Shown: positions 27,931 to 36,186 of the stretch, one piece after another
Position numbering within the stretch: the first letter of the stretch is position 1
Layout: each line of letters opens with the position of its first letter
Assembly: GCA_020354625.1 (NCBI GenBank)
Contig: CP070651.1
Span: forward strand, 3,460,296 to 3,513,933
Direction of reading: 5' to 3'
DNA length: 53,638 nucleotides
From: Trueperaceae bacterium
Lineage (GTDB): Bacteria > Deinococcota > Deinococci > Deinococcales > Trueperaceae
Notes under the pieces: generated by a model
Database searches by the model: none
Told to the model about the DNA's origin: nothing
Seen by the model: only the letters and a program-made list of their open reading frames with translations
Made by a program: the position numbers and the translations under genes

Positions 27931-28800
27931 ATGAGCACCGCCCTCGAACTGCTCGAGCTCTACCAGCTCGAATACGACGATCTCAAACGCATCCAGTCCT
28001 TCGGAGGTGGTGCCTCGGCTCACATCGAAGCTGTGGTTGACGATTGGTATCTATGGATGGAGAAACAGCCTGAGTACGACGAGTTCTTCGCCGATCCGAT
28101 GATCCTGAACCGGGTCAAGCGCATGGTTCAAGATTACTGGCGGGACTTTTTGCAGGCACAAGTCGACGATATATACGTTGAAAAGCGCAATCGTATCGGC
28201 TTGACCCACGCACGGATCGGGTTGCCCCTCGCCGTCTATTTCGCAGCCATGAACGTCCTGAACTCCTTGTGGCTTCATGTGCCGAACGAGGCTGAGGACG
28301 ACACACTCGTGCTCATGGAGTCGCTTACCAAGCTGGTGAACCTCGATACAGCGGTGGTCGTCATCGCCTACGCCGACTACGTGAACGACACGATCAGGGA
28401 GCAGAGCACGGCGCTCCTCGAGATGTCGACGCCGGTCACGCAGATCTGGGACGGGATCCTCTTGATCCCCATCGTCGGCATCATCGATTCCAAGCGCTCG
28501 CAAGACATCATGAACGCCGCTCTGGCCAAGATCGCAGAGACCCAAGCCCGCGTCTTTATCATGGACATCAGCGGCGTCGCCGTGGTCGATACCGCGGTGG
28601 CCAACTACCTCATCAAGATCACCAAGGCCACCCGCCTCATGGGCTGCGAGTCGATCATTTCGGGCGTCTCACCCGCCATCGCCCAGACGATCGTCGATTT
28701 GGGGATCAACGTCGGCACGGTCAAGACGACTGCCACCATGCGCGACGCGCTCTCTGGCGCCTTCAAGCGCATGGGCATGGAGATCACCTATGGTTCTTGA
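27931..28800 (+). CDS. rsbR: Globin-coupled stressosome protein RsbR
   Basis: Sensor and scaffold of the stressosome. Residues 1-155 are a protoglobin-like all-helical domain with a candidate proximal heme ligand, H93, in LTHARIGLPLAVY. Residues 165-289 are the RsbR STAS domain (STPVTQIWDGILLIPIVG). The two positions phosphorylated by RsbT in Bacillus are phosphorylatable here: S187 in IIDSKR (T171 equivalent) and T221 in VVDTAV (T205 equivalent). Whether heme is bound cannot be seen; many RsbR globin domains lack it. No strong Shine-Dalgarno site precedes the ATG. It is the first gene of a tight cluster and overlaps rsbS by 11 bp. Confidence 0.92.
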   Translation: MSTALELLELYQLEYDDLKRIQSFGGGASAHIEAVVDDWYLWMEKQPEYDEFFADPMILNRVKRMVQDYWRDFLQAQVDDIYVEKRNRIGLTHARIGLPLAVYFAAMNVLNSLWLHVPNEAEDDTLVLMESLTKLVNLDTAVVVIAYADYVNDTIREQSTALLEMSTPVTQIWDGILLIPIVGIIDSKRSQDIMNAALAKIAETQARVFIMDISGVAVVDTAVANYLIKITKATRLMGCESIISGVSPAIAQTIVDLGINVGTVKTTATMRDALSGAFKRMGMEITYGS

Positions 28801-29200
28801 CGCCCCGGTGTCTGGAGATGTCCCCCGGGTTCCGTTGCAGCTCTCGCGCAAGTGCCTGGTCGCTTCGCTCCAGATCGACCTGACCGAGGAGGTGTTGGAT
28901 CAGTTCCGCACGGACCTGCTGGAAGCGCTGCAGGCGACCGAGGCCGTCGGCGTCATCATCGAGGTGTCGGGGCTCGATGTCATCGATGTCGAGGAGTTCG
29001 ACGCCCTGCGCAAAACCATGGTGATGGTGCAGCTCATGGGCGCCAAGACGGTGATTGCCGGGCTCAGGCCGGGTGTGGTTTCCTCGCTGGTTCAGCTCGA
29101 CGCCGCCACCGACGAGGTGGACGCCGCCATGAATCTCGACGACGCCTTTGAACGGATCGAGGCGTTGGTGGCTGGGGATGGTGACGAGGTGGAGGAGTAA
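28790..29200 (+). CDS. rsbS: Stressosome scaffold RsbS, phosphoserine missing
   Basis: A single STAS domain, 136 residues, which in stressosomes holds RsbT until it is phosphorylated. The family landmarks are present: CLVASLQIDLTEEVL, GVIIEVSGLDVID and LMGAKTVIAGLRPGV. At the position of Bacillus Ser59 (MIDSFIAKVLG) this protein has V67 followed by two Glu (VIDVEEFDALR), an alignment without gaps up to the LMGAK motif. It therefore cannot be switched by the usual serine phosphorylation. The ATG overlaps the end of rsbR, so the two are probably made in fixed ratio. A 10-residue acidic tail follows the domain. Confidence 0.88.
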   Translation: MVLDAPVSGDVPRVPLQLSRKCLVASLQIDLTEEVLDQFRTDLLEALQATEAVGVIIEVSGLDVIDVEEFDALRKTMVMVQLMGAKTVIAGLRPGVVSSLVQLDAATDEVDAAMNLDDAFERIEALVAGDGDEVEE

Positions 29201-29215
29201 GCCTGTGCGCAGTCG

Positions 29216-29683
29216 ATGGAAACGTCTTGTGTCGATGATGGCACCTGCCGGCCGATGAACGGCGAGTCGCCCAAGCGCGTGTTGGTGGAGCCTGTTCGGA
29301 TCCGGATTGTGGAGGATAGGGATGTGATCCAGGCTGTTTTGGCCGCAAGGCGGTTTGCCTCGGCGAACGGCTTGGATGCAAATGTCGCCAATCAAGTCGC
29401 CACGGCCGTGTCGGAGCTGGCCAGAAACATCATCAAATATGCCGGTCGGGGTGAGATCCTCATCGCAGGGGTCGAAAAGGGATCCCGGAGCGGAGTCGAA
29501 GTCGTCTCTCGGGATCGCGGTCCGGGGATTGCCGACATCGAGCAGGCGATGAGCGATCACTTCAGCTCCGGTGGCACGCTCGGCCTGGGCTTGCCGGGTG
29601 TGAAGCGGATGATGGACGAGTTTGCGATCGAATCGACACCGGGGCACGGGACGACCGTTACGGTCACGAAGTGGTTGGGGTAG
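29216..29683 (+). CDS. rsbT: Stressosome serine/threonine kinase RsbT
   Basis: GHKL-fold kinase that phosphorylates RsbR and RsbS and, when released, activates an output protein. It has the N-box SELARNIIKYA, G1 DRGPGIADI, and G2 with FSSGGTLGLGLPGVKRMMDEF, very like Bacillus RsbT, and ends in KWLG. From ATG 29216 it has 155 residues; ATG 29255 would give 142, closer to Bacillus RsbT (133), and neither has a well-spaced Shine-Dalgarno site. It follows rsbS by 15 bp. Its usual target RsbU is not encoded in the window, so the output partner must be elsewhere or is one of the downstream signalling proteins. Confidence 0.93.
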   Translation: METSCVDDGTCRPMNGESPKRVLVEPVRIRIVEDRDVIQAVLAARRFASANGLDANVANQVATAVSELARNIIKYAGRGEILIAGVEKGSRSGVEVVSRDRGPGIADIEQAMSDHFSSGGTLGLGLPGVKRMMDEFAIESTPGHGTTVTVTKWLG

Positions 29684-29703
29684 GGCTGTGTGGGAGATGA
29701 GAT

Positions 29704-30342
29704 ATGAGGAGGTCGGTTATCCTGCGATCCGAGGATGCCTCAGCTGAAAAGAAGGCGGCAAATCCGCTCGACATCGGCTTTTATGGCCGCCCATTCCGCG
29801 GCGAGCGGGTCAGCGGTGACGCCACGGTGGTGGCCAGGCGTGAAGGTCTCGCCTTCGTGGCCATGATCGACGTGTTGGGGCACGGTCAGGAAGCCTCTGT
29901 CCTGGCGAGCCACATCAAAGCCTTTCTCGATCGGGATTGGGGTGCGAATGTCACCGACACCATGATGAGGTTACACCAAGACATCAAAGGGTCTCGCGGT
30001 GCGGCGGCCGGCCTGGCAGTGGTCGATGAGCGAGCGGGCGAGCTCCGTTACTGTGGTGTCGGCAACACTGTTCTGCGCAGAGTGGGGACGCGTCCCACCC
30101 GTCTTATCTCCCGTGAAGGGGTCATCGGCCAACAGATGCGCAGCCCCCAGCAACAGAACTTGAACTTGGGTCCGTCGGACGTGGTGCTCCTCTATACCGA
30201 TGGGGTATCGGACCGCTTCGAGGTCGACCAATACCCGCAGCTTCTCTATGAAAGCGCCATGTCGATCGCCAGAACGGTGGTGCAGCGTTTCGGCAAGGCC
30301 CATGACGACGCTACCTGTCTGGCGTTACGGTACCAGCCATGA
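29704..30342 (+). CDS. rsbX: RsbX-like PP2C-type phosphatase (SpoIIE family)
   Basis: Predicted to remove phosphate from RsbR/RsbS-type STAS proteins and so reset the stressosome. The 212-residue protein is a bare PPM/SpoIIE domain with the metal-binding aspartates in SGDATVV, MIDVLGHG, LLYTDGVSDRF and DDATCLALRY. The size matches Bacillus RsbX (about 199) and not RsbU, since there is no N-terminal RsbT-binding domain. GGGAGATGAG lies before the ATG. Its stop overlaps the next start (ATGA), so it is translationally coupled to the histidine kinase. Given that RsbS here has no phosphoserine, its natural substrates are more likely the two RsbR proteins. Confidence 0.87.
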   Translation: MRRSVILRSEDASAEKKAANPLDIGFYGRPFRGERVSGDATVVARREGLAFVAMIDVLGHGQEASVLASHIKAFLDRDWGANVTDTMMRLHQDIKGSRGAAAGLAVVDERAGELRYCGVGNTVLRRVGTRPTRLISREGVIGQQMRSPQQQNLNLGPSDVVLLYTDGVSDRFEVDQYPQLLYESAMSIARTVVQRFGKAHDDATCLALRYQP

Positions 30343-31658
30343 CTGTCCGTCTCGGCCAAATACCGCTGCTGAACCGGCATTCGATCATCGACTTGCGCAA
30401 GAAGGTCCGCCTCGTCACCGAACGGTTGACCGAAGATCCGGTCACCGCCACCCGCATCGCCACGGCGACCTCTGGCATGTGCAGGCAACTCTACAACCGG
30501 GTGGCGCAACCGAGCGTGGCGGTAGAATTGAGCACCGATCGAGGCCACGTAGACTTCACCCTGGTCTTTGAAGGGGACCAGCCTGCATCGGCCGTAGCCG
30601 GACTCATCGATTTTTTCGATGAGATTCATCCACCTTCCGAAGAAGGCGGTCGTCACGCGCTGAAGGTGGCTAAGCGTCTCCCTCTCAGCCAACTCCCCCC
30701 AACCAAGACGGTAGCTGAGTTACAACAGATTTTCGGCGCCAAGAGCCGGGAGGAACTCATGGCCGAGGTGCAGCTTCAGAACAGCGAGCTCGAGCGAAGC
30801 CGGGAGCGGCTCGAGGAGCAGGTCAAGGAGCGTACAGTACAGCTCGAGACGGCCATGCACGAAGCCGAGTCGGCCAACAGGTCGAAGAGCACCTTCCTCG
30901 CCAATATGAGCCACGAACTCCGCACCCCCATGAACGCCATCATCGGCTACAGCGAGATGTTGGCCGAGGATGCCGAGGACGAGGGCTACGACGAGATGAT
31001 CCCCGATCTGGAGAAGATCAACGCCGCCGGCAAACACCTGCTGTCGCTGATCAACAACATCCTCGACCTCTCCAAGATCGAAGCGGGACGGATGGATCTC
31101 TACCTGGAGCGTTTCGACTTGCGCAAGATGTTGGATGAGACGATGGCGACGATCGCACCGGTGATCGCCAAGAACGATAACCGGCTGGTGGCGGAGTTCG
31201 CCGATTCCTTGGGGACGGTGAAAGCGGATCTGACCAAAACGCGGCAATCGCTGTTCAACCTCCTGTCGAACGCCGCCAAATTCACTGAGAATGGGACCAT
31301 TACCCTCAGCGCCAAGCGCGAGGAGCGAGAGGGCAAAGAGTGGATCTTTCTGGGCGTGAGTGATTCCGGCATCGGCATCCCTGAAGACAAGCTCGACAAG
31401 GTGTTCGAGGAGTTTGCCCAGGCAGATGACAGCACCACCCGCAACTACGGAGGCACGGGTCTAGGGCTGCCGCTCAGCCAGCGGTTCTGCCGCATGATGG
31501 GCGGTGACATCACCGTGGAGAGCCGGCTCGGCGAGGGATCGACCTTTACCATCAGCCTGCCGGCCGTGGTCGAGATCGAAGAGGTGATCGACGAAGTTCT
31601 GGCAGAGGCCGCAGCCGAGGTGCAGGGAGCAGGGGAGGAGGCCGGTGATTCGGGGTAA
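30339..31658 (+). CDS. Soluble histidine kinase of the stressosome cluster
   Basis: 439 residues, no membrane segment. Residues 1-120 look like a divergent GHKL/RsbT-type module: TRIATATSGMCRQLYNR aligns by eye with the N-box helix of RsbT, but the catalytic boxes are missing. A coiled-coil (about 138-180) leads to a DHp domain with H192 in NMSHELRTPMNAII, then a complete catalytic domain: N-box NLLSNAAKFTENG, G1 DSGIGIP, G2 GTGLGLPLSQ. The C-terminus is an acidic Glu/Ala tail. It overlaps the phosphatase gene by 4 bp (ATGA). The probable receivers are the single-domain regulator at 33997 and the REC domain in the protein at 36186, but pairing is inferred. Confidence 0.9.
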   Translation: MTVRLGQIPLLNRHSIIDLRKKVRLVTERLTEDPVTATRIATATSGMCRQLYNRVAQPSVAVELSTDRGHVDFTLVFEGDQPASAVAGLIDFFDEIHPPSEEGGRHALKVAKRLPLSQLPPTKTVAELQQIFGAKSREELMAEVQLQNSELERSRERLEEQVKERTVQLETAMHEAESANRSKSTFLANMSHELRTPMNAIIGYSEMLAEDAEDEGYDEMIPDLEKINAAGKHLLSLINNILDLSKIEAGRMDLYLERFDLRKMLDETMATIAPVIAKNDNRLVAEFADSLGTVKADLTKTRQSLFNLLSNAAKFTENGTITLSAKREEREGKEWIFLGVSDSGIGIPEDKLDKVFEEFAQADDSTTRNYGGTGLGLPLSQRFCRMMGGDITVESRLGEGSTFTISLPAVVEIEEVIDEVLAEAAAEVQGAGEEAGDSG

Positions 31659-31788
31659 CGCGTTCATGCGCGTGCAAGGGATAAGGCGCCACCGTTTCCC
31701 GGTCGCGCCAGGCAGACGGTGGGATGGGCCTGTAAAGGACCGTCGGGATTTCAAGAGTCGCGGTCCGGGGCGCAGGAGGGTCGGGTAA

Positions 31789-33729
31789 ATGCTCAAGAAC
31801 CTGCGGATCGGCACCAAACTCATCCTCGCCTTTTCATTTGTGGCCATTCTGACGGTTCTGGTGAGCAGCCTTTTGAGCTACATCACGGCGCGCCGTGCCC
31901 TCGAACACGAGTCGTTCAGCAGGCTAACTGCTGTCAGGGAGATGAAGGCCAACCAGATCGAGGACTACTTCCAACAGATCGAACGCCAGATCCTCACCTT
32001 CTCTGAAGACCGCATGATCGTTCAGGCCATGAAGGCCTTCAAAGTGGCTTTCTCGGCGGTCGACCGGGAGCTCGAGTTCCCTCCTGCCGAGCTCGAAGGG
32101 ATCGCTCGGACGGTGGAGAGCTACTACGAACAGGAGTTTTTGCCGAGACTACGCCGCAACAGCGCCGACGAGGTCACAATCGACTACCGTCCGCCGCTCG
32201 GCTCGAAGACGAAGCTGCAGTACTACTACCTCGCCGCCAACCCCAACGAGGTCGGCTCCAAGCACCTGCTCGACAACGCTGGTGACGGCAGCCGCTATAG
32301 CCGGGTTCACGAGCTCTACCACCCGATCATACGGAGTTACCTCGAGAAATTCGGCTACTACGATATCTTTTTGGTCGATCACGAGACAGGTGATATCCTC
32401 TATACCGTTTTCAAAGAGGTCGATTTTGCCACCTCGTTGCTGACGGGTCCCTACCGCGGGACCAATTTTGCGAGCGCGTTCCGGGCGGCGCGTGGTGCCA
32501 CCGATAAGGATTACGTCAGGCTGGTCGACTTTGCGCCCTATGCGCCTTCCTACAACGCACCGGCCGCCTTTATCGCCTCCCCGATCTTCGACGGCGAGGA
32601 GCAGGTCGGCGTGATGGTCTTTCAGATGCCGATCGACCGTATCAACGACATCATGACCAGCAGGCAAGAGTGGTCGAAGGTCGGCCTCGGCCAGAGCGGT
32701 GAGACGTATATCGTGGGAGAGGACTACCTTCTTCGCAACCAGTCCCGTTTTCTGATCGAGGATAGCACCAACTACTTCAGGGCGATCCGCGACGCCGGCC
32801 TGCCGCCCGATACGATCGACCGGATCAGAAATCTGGGAAGCGCGGTCGGTCTGCAGCGCGTTCGGACCGAGGGGACCGAGGCGGCGCTGCTCGGTGAGAC
32901 CGGTACCCGCATCTTCCCCGATTACCGCAATGTGCCGGTTTTGTCGTCGTTCAAGCCGCTCGCCATCCGCGACGTGAACTGGGTCATCATGAGCGAGATC
33001 GATGTGGCGGAGGCGTTCGCTTTCGTCCGCTCTCTCGGCCGCACCATTCTGATCACCTCCGTCATCCTGCTGGCGCTTGTCGCTGCCATCGCGGTCTTCT
33101 TCTCGCGGAGCATCACCAGCCCACTCGCCAGCCTGACTGCTCACGCGACAGAGCTTGCCAAGGGCAACATGGAGGTCGATATCGACCTGGCGCGGCGCGA
33201 CGAAATCGGAACCTTGGCGAGCAGTTTCGAGGTGATGCGCCAGTCGGTGAAGCAGCTTCTTGCGGAACAGGAAGAGAACAATCGCACCTTGGAGGCGCGG
33301 GTGGCCGAACGGACCGAGACCATCACCGCCCAAACCGAGGCGATCATGCAGATGGCCACGCCGATCACCCAGATTTGGGGTGGTGTCTTGCTGTTGCCGG
33401 TGGTCGGTATGATCGACACCGGGCGTGCTCAAGACATTATGGACGCGGTGCTCGATAAAGTGCTTGAGACCCGGGCGCCTCTATGTATTTTGGATATCAG
33501 CGGGGTGGCGGTGGTCGATACCGCGGTTGCTAACCACCTGATCAAGATCACCAAGGCCGCCCACCTGATGGGGTGCGAGACGATCATTTCGGGGATGTCG
33601 CCGGCCATCACCCAAACCGTGATCGACCTCGGCATCGACGTCGAGGAGATCAAAACTGCCGCCGCCATGGGCGATGCGTTAGCAGTTGCTTTTAAAACGT
33701 TGGGTATGGAGATCAGGGATGCCGTGTAG
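31789..33729 (+). CDS. Membrane RsbR paralogue: Cache-HAMP-STAS sensor
   Basis: A transmembrane stressosome-type sensor of 646 residues. TM1 is about 10-31, followed by a large extracytoplasmic dCache-like region (about 35-415), TM2 at 419-438, HAMP (about 438-491), a short coiled-coil, and a C-terminal RsbR STAS domain (about 520-646). The STAS part is very similar to that of RsbR at 27931 (ATPITQIWGGVLLLPVVG, LDISGVAVVDTAVANHL). Both RsbT target positions are Thr: T544 (MIDTGR) and T578 (VVDTAV). It has no methyl-accepting or kinase domain, so its output should be through the STAS domain. GGAGGG precedes the ATG. Confidence 0.9.
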   Translation: MLKNLRIGTKLILAFSFVAILTVLVSSLLSYITARRALEHESFSRLTAVREMKANQIEDYFQQIERQILTFSEDRMIVQAMKAFKVAFSAVDRELEFPPAELEGIARTVESYYEQEFLPRLRRNSADEVTIDYRPPLGSKTKLQYYYLAANPNEVGSKHLLDNAGDGSRYSRVHELYHPIIRSYLEKFGYYDIFLVDHETGDILYTVFKEVDFATSLLTGPYRGTNFASAFRAARGATDKDYVRLVDFAPYAPSYNAPAAFIASPIFDGEEQVGVMVFQMPIDRINDIMTSRQEWSKVGLGQSGETYIVGEDYLLRNQSRFLIEDSTNYFRAIRDAGLPPDTIDRIRNLGSAVGLQRVRTEGTEAALLGETGTRIFPDYRNVPVLSSFKPLAIRDVNWVIMSEIDVAEAFAFVRSLGRTILITSVILLALVAAIAVFFSRSITSPLASLTAHATELAKGNMEVDIDLARRDEIGTLASSFEVMRQSVKQLLAEQEENNRTLEARVAERTETITAQTEAIMQMATPITQIWGGVLLLPVVGMIDTGRAQDIMDAVLDKVLETRAPLCILDISGVAVVDTAVANHLIKITKAAHLMGCETIISGMSPAITQTVIDLGIDVEEIKTAAAMGDALAVAFKTLGMEIRDAV

Positions 33730-33786
33730 CCTATTCAGTGAACTTCAGAGGGATCGTTCGTGATGAGACGCTAGGGAGCGTCTAGA

Positions 33787-33926
33787 GGGTGATGAGAAAT
33801 CAGTGATGAGTGATGAGTGGAGCAGGTAAGTGATGGGAAATGCATAGGACGACAGGTAAATGGATTGGTTCAGTCGCGAGGGTTTGCAGCACCCATGACT
33901 CATTACCCATTACCCATCACCTGCAA
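33787..33926. repeat. Dispersed repeat family A, copy 4
   Basis: The left arm (GGGTGATGAGAAATCAGTGA, then TGAGTGATGAGTGG and GTAAGTGATGGGAAATG) and the right arm (CACCCATGACTCATTACCC, then ATTACCCATCACCTGC) are inverted relative to each other. The core contains GGTTCAGTCGCGAGGGTTTGCAG. It lies 57 bp after the stop of the Cache-STAS gene, inside an otherwise empty 267-bp gap, and may separate the transcript of the RsbRST-X-kinase part from the response regulator part. Confidence 0.7.
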
Positions 33927-33996
33927 GGTCTTTATCAAACAATGTTCTGAAACGTGCTTTTAGAGAGAAGGGGATTGCGACAAAAGGAGGTGTGCT

Positions 33997-34359
33997 GTGG
34001 CAAAGATTTTGCTGGTCGAGGATAACGAGATGAACCGGGACATGCTCTCCCGGCGCCTGATCAAACGCGGGTACGAGGTGGTGATCGCCGTCGACGGCAA
34101 GCAGGGGGTGGATATGGCCTCATCAGAAGGCCCCGACCTGATCTTGCTCGATATGAGCCTGCCGGTGATGGACGGTTGGGAAGCTGCCGGTCACCTGAAA
34201 GGCAATCCCGCCACCAAAGATATTCCGATCATCGCCCTCACGGCTCACGCCATGGCCGGGGATCGCGAAAAGACGCTCGAGGCCGGTTGTGATGAGTACG
34301 ACACCAAGCCGGTCGAGTTCAAACGGCTCTTGGGCAAGATCCAAGGGTTTATAGGGTAG
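33997..34359 (+). CDS. Single-domain response regulator (CheY/DivK-like)
   Basis: A 120-residue stand-alone receiver domain. The acidic pocket is E8-D9, the phosphoacceptor is D52 in LLLDMSLPVMDGW, the switch Thr is in ALTAHAMAGD, and the invariant Lys is K104 in YDTKPV. The ALTAHAM motif is typical of receivers paired with hybrid or STAS-linked kinases. No DNA-binding or enzymatic domain is attached, so it must act by protein contact. GTG 33997 follows a perfect AAAAGGAGG, predicting strong translation. The upstream kinase (30339) and downstream DHp protein (36186) are the natural phosphodonor candidates. Confidence 0.94.
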   Translation: MAKILLVEDNEMNRDMLSRRLIKRGYEVVIAVDGKQGVDMASSEGPDLILLDMSLPVMDGWEAAGHLKGNPATKDIPIIALTAHAMAGDREKTLEAGCDEYDTKPVEFKRLLGKIQGFIG

Positions 34360-34437
34360 GGTTCGGCGATGGTTCACAGAAGCGGTTCAGCAGGAGGTAA
34401 GACGGTGACGGGTACCGGAGAGGAGGTGTAGGGGCTC

Positions 34438-36186
34438 GTGGCAGACACTCCTTTCCTGATCGGCGTGACTGGGCACCGAGATCTCGCACCGGGGCAAGAG
34501 GAACGAATCATAGCGGAGCTTGGAGACTTTTTCGGTGAGCTGAAAAGACACCTCCCCAACACCGAGATCAGGGTCATGACCGGCATGGCGGACGGTGCCG
34601 ATAGGCTCGCTGCAACGGTAGCTCTCGAGCAGGGCCTAAAAGTCGATGCCGTGCTGCCGATGCCGCTCGGACTCTACGAGCAAGACTTCTCAGCGGAATC
34701 GGCGCAAGCCCTCGAGGCGCTGCTCGAGAATCCAAAGGTCAAACAGATCGAATTGCCCATTCCCCAAGGGGTGGACCGCGAACTCGCCGGCGCGCCGGGA
34801 CCGGAACGCGACAAGCTCTATGACAACCTGGCACGGCACCTCATCCGCAAGAGCAGCCTCGTCCTGGCGCTGTGGGACGGTCTGGATAACGGCTTGGTGG
34901 CGGGGACGTCGGATGTCTTGTTTCGCTTCCTCGAGGCGAGAGCCGAGGGACGGCACGAAGCGGGCGAAGTCACATTGTTAGACGGCGCAGAGCTGAAAGC
35001 GAGCGGCCCCGAATACGCCTACTGGGTGCCGGTGACGCGGGAAGGTGCGCGCGCGGTTGGTGACTTGAGCGGGGCTTCGTATATTTCGGGTAGCCTCGGC
35101 TTGAGAACGCTGGCGCGGCACCAGGAGGTGCCGGGACCCTTGCAGGGACAGCTCAAAGAGCTCGATAGCTACAACGCCCAGTTGAAGCAGCTCAAGCAGA
35201 GCCGGCCGGTCGCCGATTCGGGGGGGTTGCTGGCCGACTATCCCGACTACGGTGAACTGCCCAACTTTGAAGCGCTCGAGGCGATCGACGCCGAGTACAC
35301 CAAAGCCGATGCCCTGGCGATGCACAACCAAGGCCAGTCCGACCGGATGTTCAAGATCTTCGCCCTCATGGCGGCCTCGATGGGTTTTCTGTTTTTGGTC
35401 TACGCCAAGATCAGCGCCGAGGAGATCTTTTTGATCCTCTATCTGGCGCTGTTTATCCTCGGGATGGTGCTCCTGTGGTGGGCGAGGCGGAGCAGGTGGT
35501 TTTCCAAACACCTGATGTACCGCGTCATCGCCGAGAGCATGCGTACCAAGTTCTACCTGGCGCTCGCCGGGGTCGACCGCCTGGTCGATGTGCAGCAGCT
35601 CATCCGCCTGACGGGGATCGACCAGTTCTCTGGCTTCAGCTGGGTAATGACGGTCTTCAAAGACGTCGAGCCCGGAGCGGCGGCCGAGCGGATGCCGGAC
35701 GCCGCCTTGAGCCGGACGGTCGGCTTCGTGCACAAGGAATGGATCGACGGGCAGGCGAGTTATTTCAAGCGCAAATCGGCCCAGCTCTCCGAACGGCACC
35801 ACCGCCTGGAGCGCATCAAGAACCTGCTTCTGCTCATCCTGGTGCTCGCTACGCTGGCCTTGCTCTTTTTCAAGGGCTACTTGAAGCCCTACCTCTTTCC
35901 CGGTATCTCCCTCAAGACCAGCCTGGTGTTCCTTATGGGCCTCTTGCCGGTCTGGCTCGGCGTCTGGGAGCTCTACCAGAACCAGATGGCGACCAAGGAG
36001 CTTCTGTGGCAGTACCGCAATCAGGCTGAGCGCTTCTCCCGCACCGCCCTGCAACTCTCCAGGACCGAGGGCTGGCGTCATCAGCAACCGATCCTGGCCG
36101 AGTTGGGGCAGCGTTCGCTGGTAGAGAACTTCCTCTGGACCATCCACCGCTACCACCGCGATTTCGAGCCGCCGGTTGCCGCATAG
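34438..36186 (+). CDS. SLOG-like nucleotide-binding domain fused to a four-TM module
   Basis: Unknown function, 582 residues. The N-terminal part (about 4-225) starts LIGVTGHRDL and contains VMTGMADGADRLAATVALE and ARHLIRKSSLVLALWDG, a Rossmann pattern like SLOG/LOG-type proteins that bind or process nucleotide ligands. The C-terminal half has four membrane helices in two hairpins (about 304-323, 329-349, 461-480, 492-511), similar in plan to SLATT-type two-TM effectors that associate with SLOG. A pore-forming or membrane-signalling output is inferred. GTG 34438 follows AGGAGG (34421-34426). The stop shares one base with the next start. Confidence 0.7.
   Translation: MADTPFLIGVTGHRDLAPGQEERIIAELGDFFGELKRHLPNTEIRVMTGMADGADRLAATVALEQGLKVDAVLPMPLGLYEQDFSAESAQALEALLENPKVKQIELPIPQGVDRELAGAPGPERDKLYDNLARHLIRKSSLVLALWDGLDNGLVAGTSDVLFRFLEARAEGRHEAGEVTLLDGAELKASGPEYAYWVPVTREGARAVGDLSGASYISGSLGLRTLARHQEVPGPLQGQLKELDSYNAQLKQLKQSRPVADSGGLLADYPDYGELPNFEALEAIDAEYTKADALAMHNQGQSDRMFKIFALMAASMGFLFLVYAKISAEEIFLILYLALFILGMVLLWWARRSRWFSKHLMYRVIAESMRTKFYLALAGVDRLVDVQQLIRLTGIDQFSGFSWVMTVFKDVEPGAAAERMPDAALSRTVGFVHKEWIDGQASYFKRKSAQLSERHHRLERIKNLLLLILVLATLALLFFKGYLKPYLFPGISLKTSLVFLMGLLPVWLGVWELYQNQMATKELLWQYRNQAERFSRTALQLSRTEGWRHQQPILAELGQRSLVENFLWTIHRYHRDFEPPVAA

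Noticed and set aside
34369-34431. 20-codon frame (MVHRSGSAGG...) between the response regulator and the SLOG gene
   Set aside because: It contains the SLOG gene's Shine-Dalgarno sequence and ends just before the start, but it has no good ribosome-binding site of its own and biased Gly/Thr content. Chance is the simpler reading.
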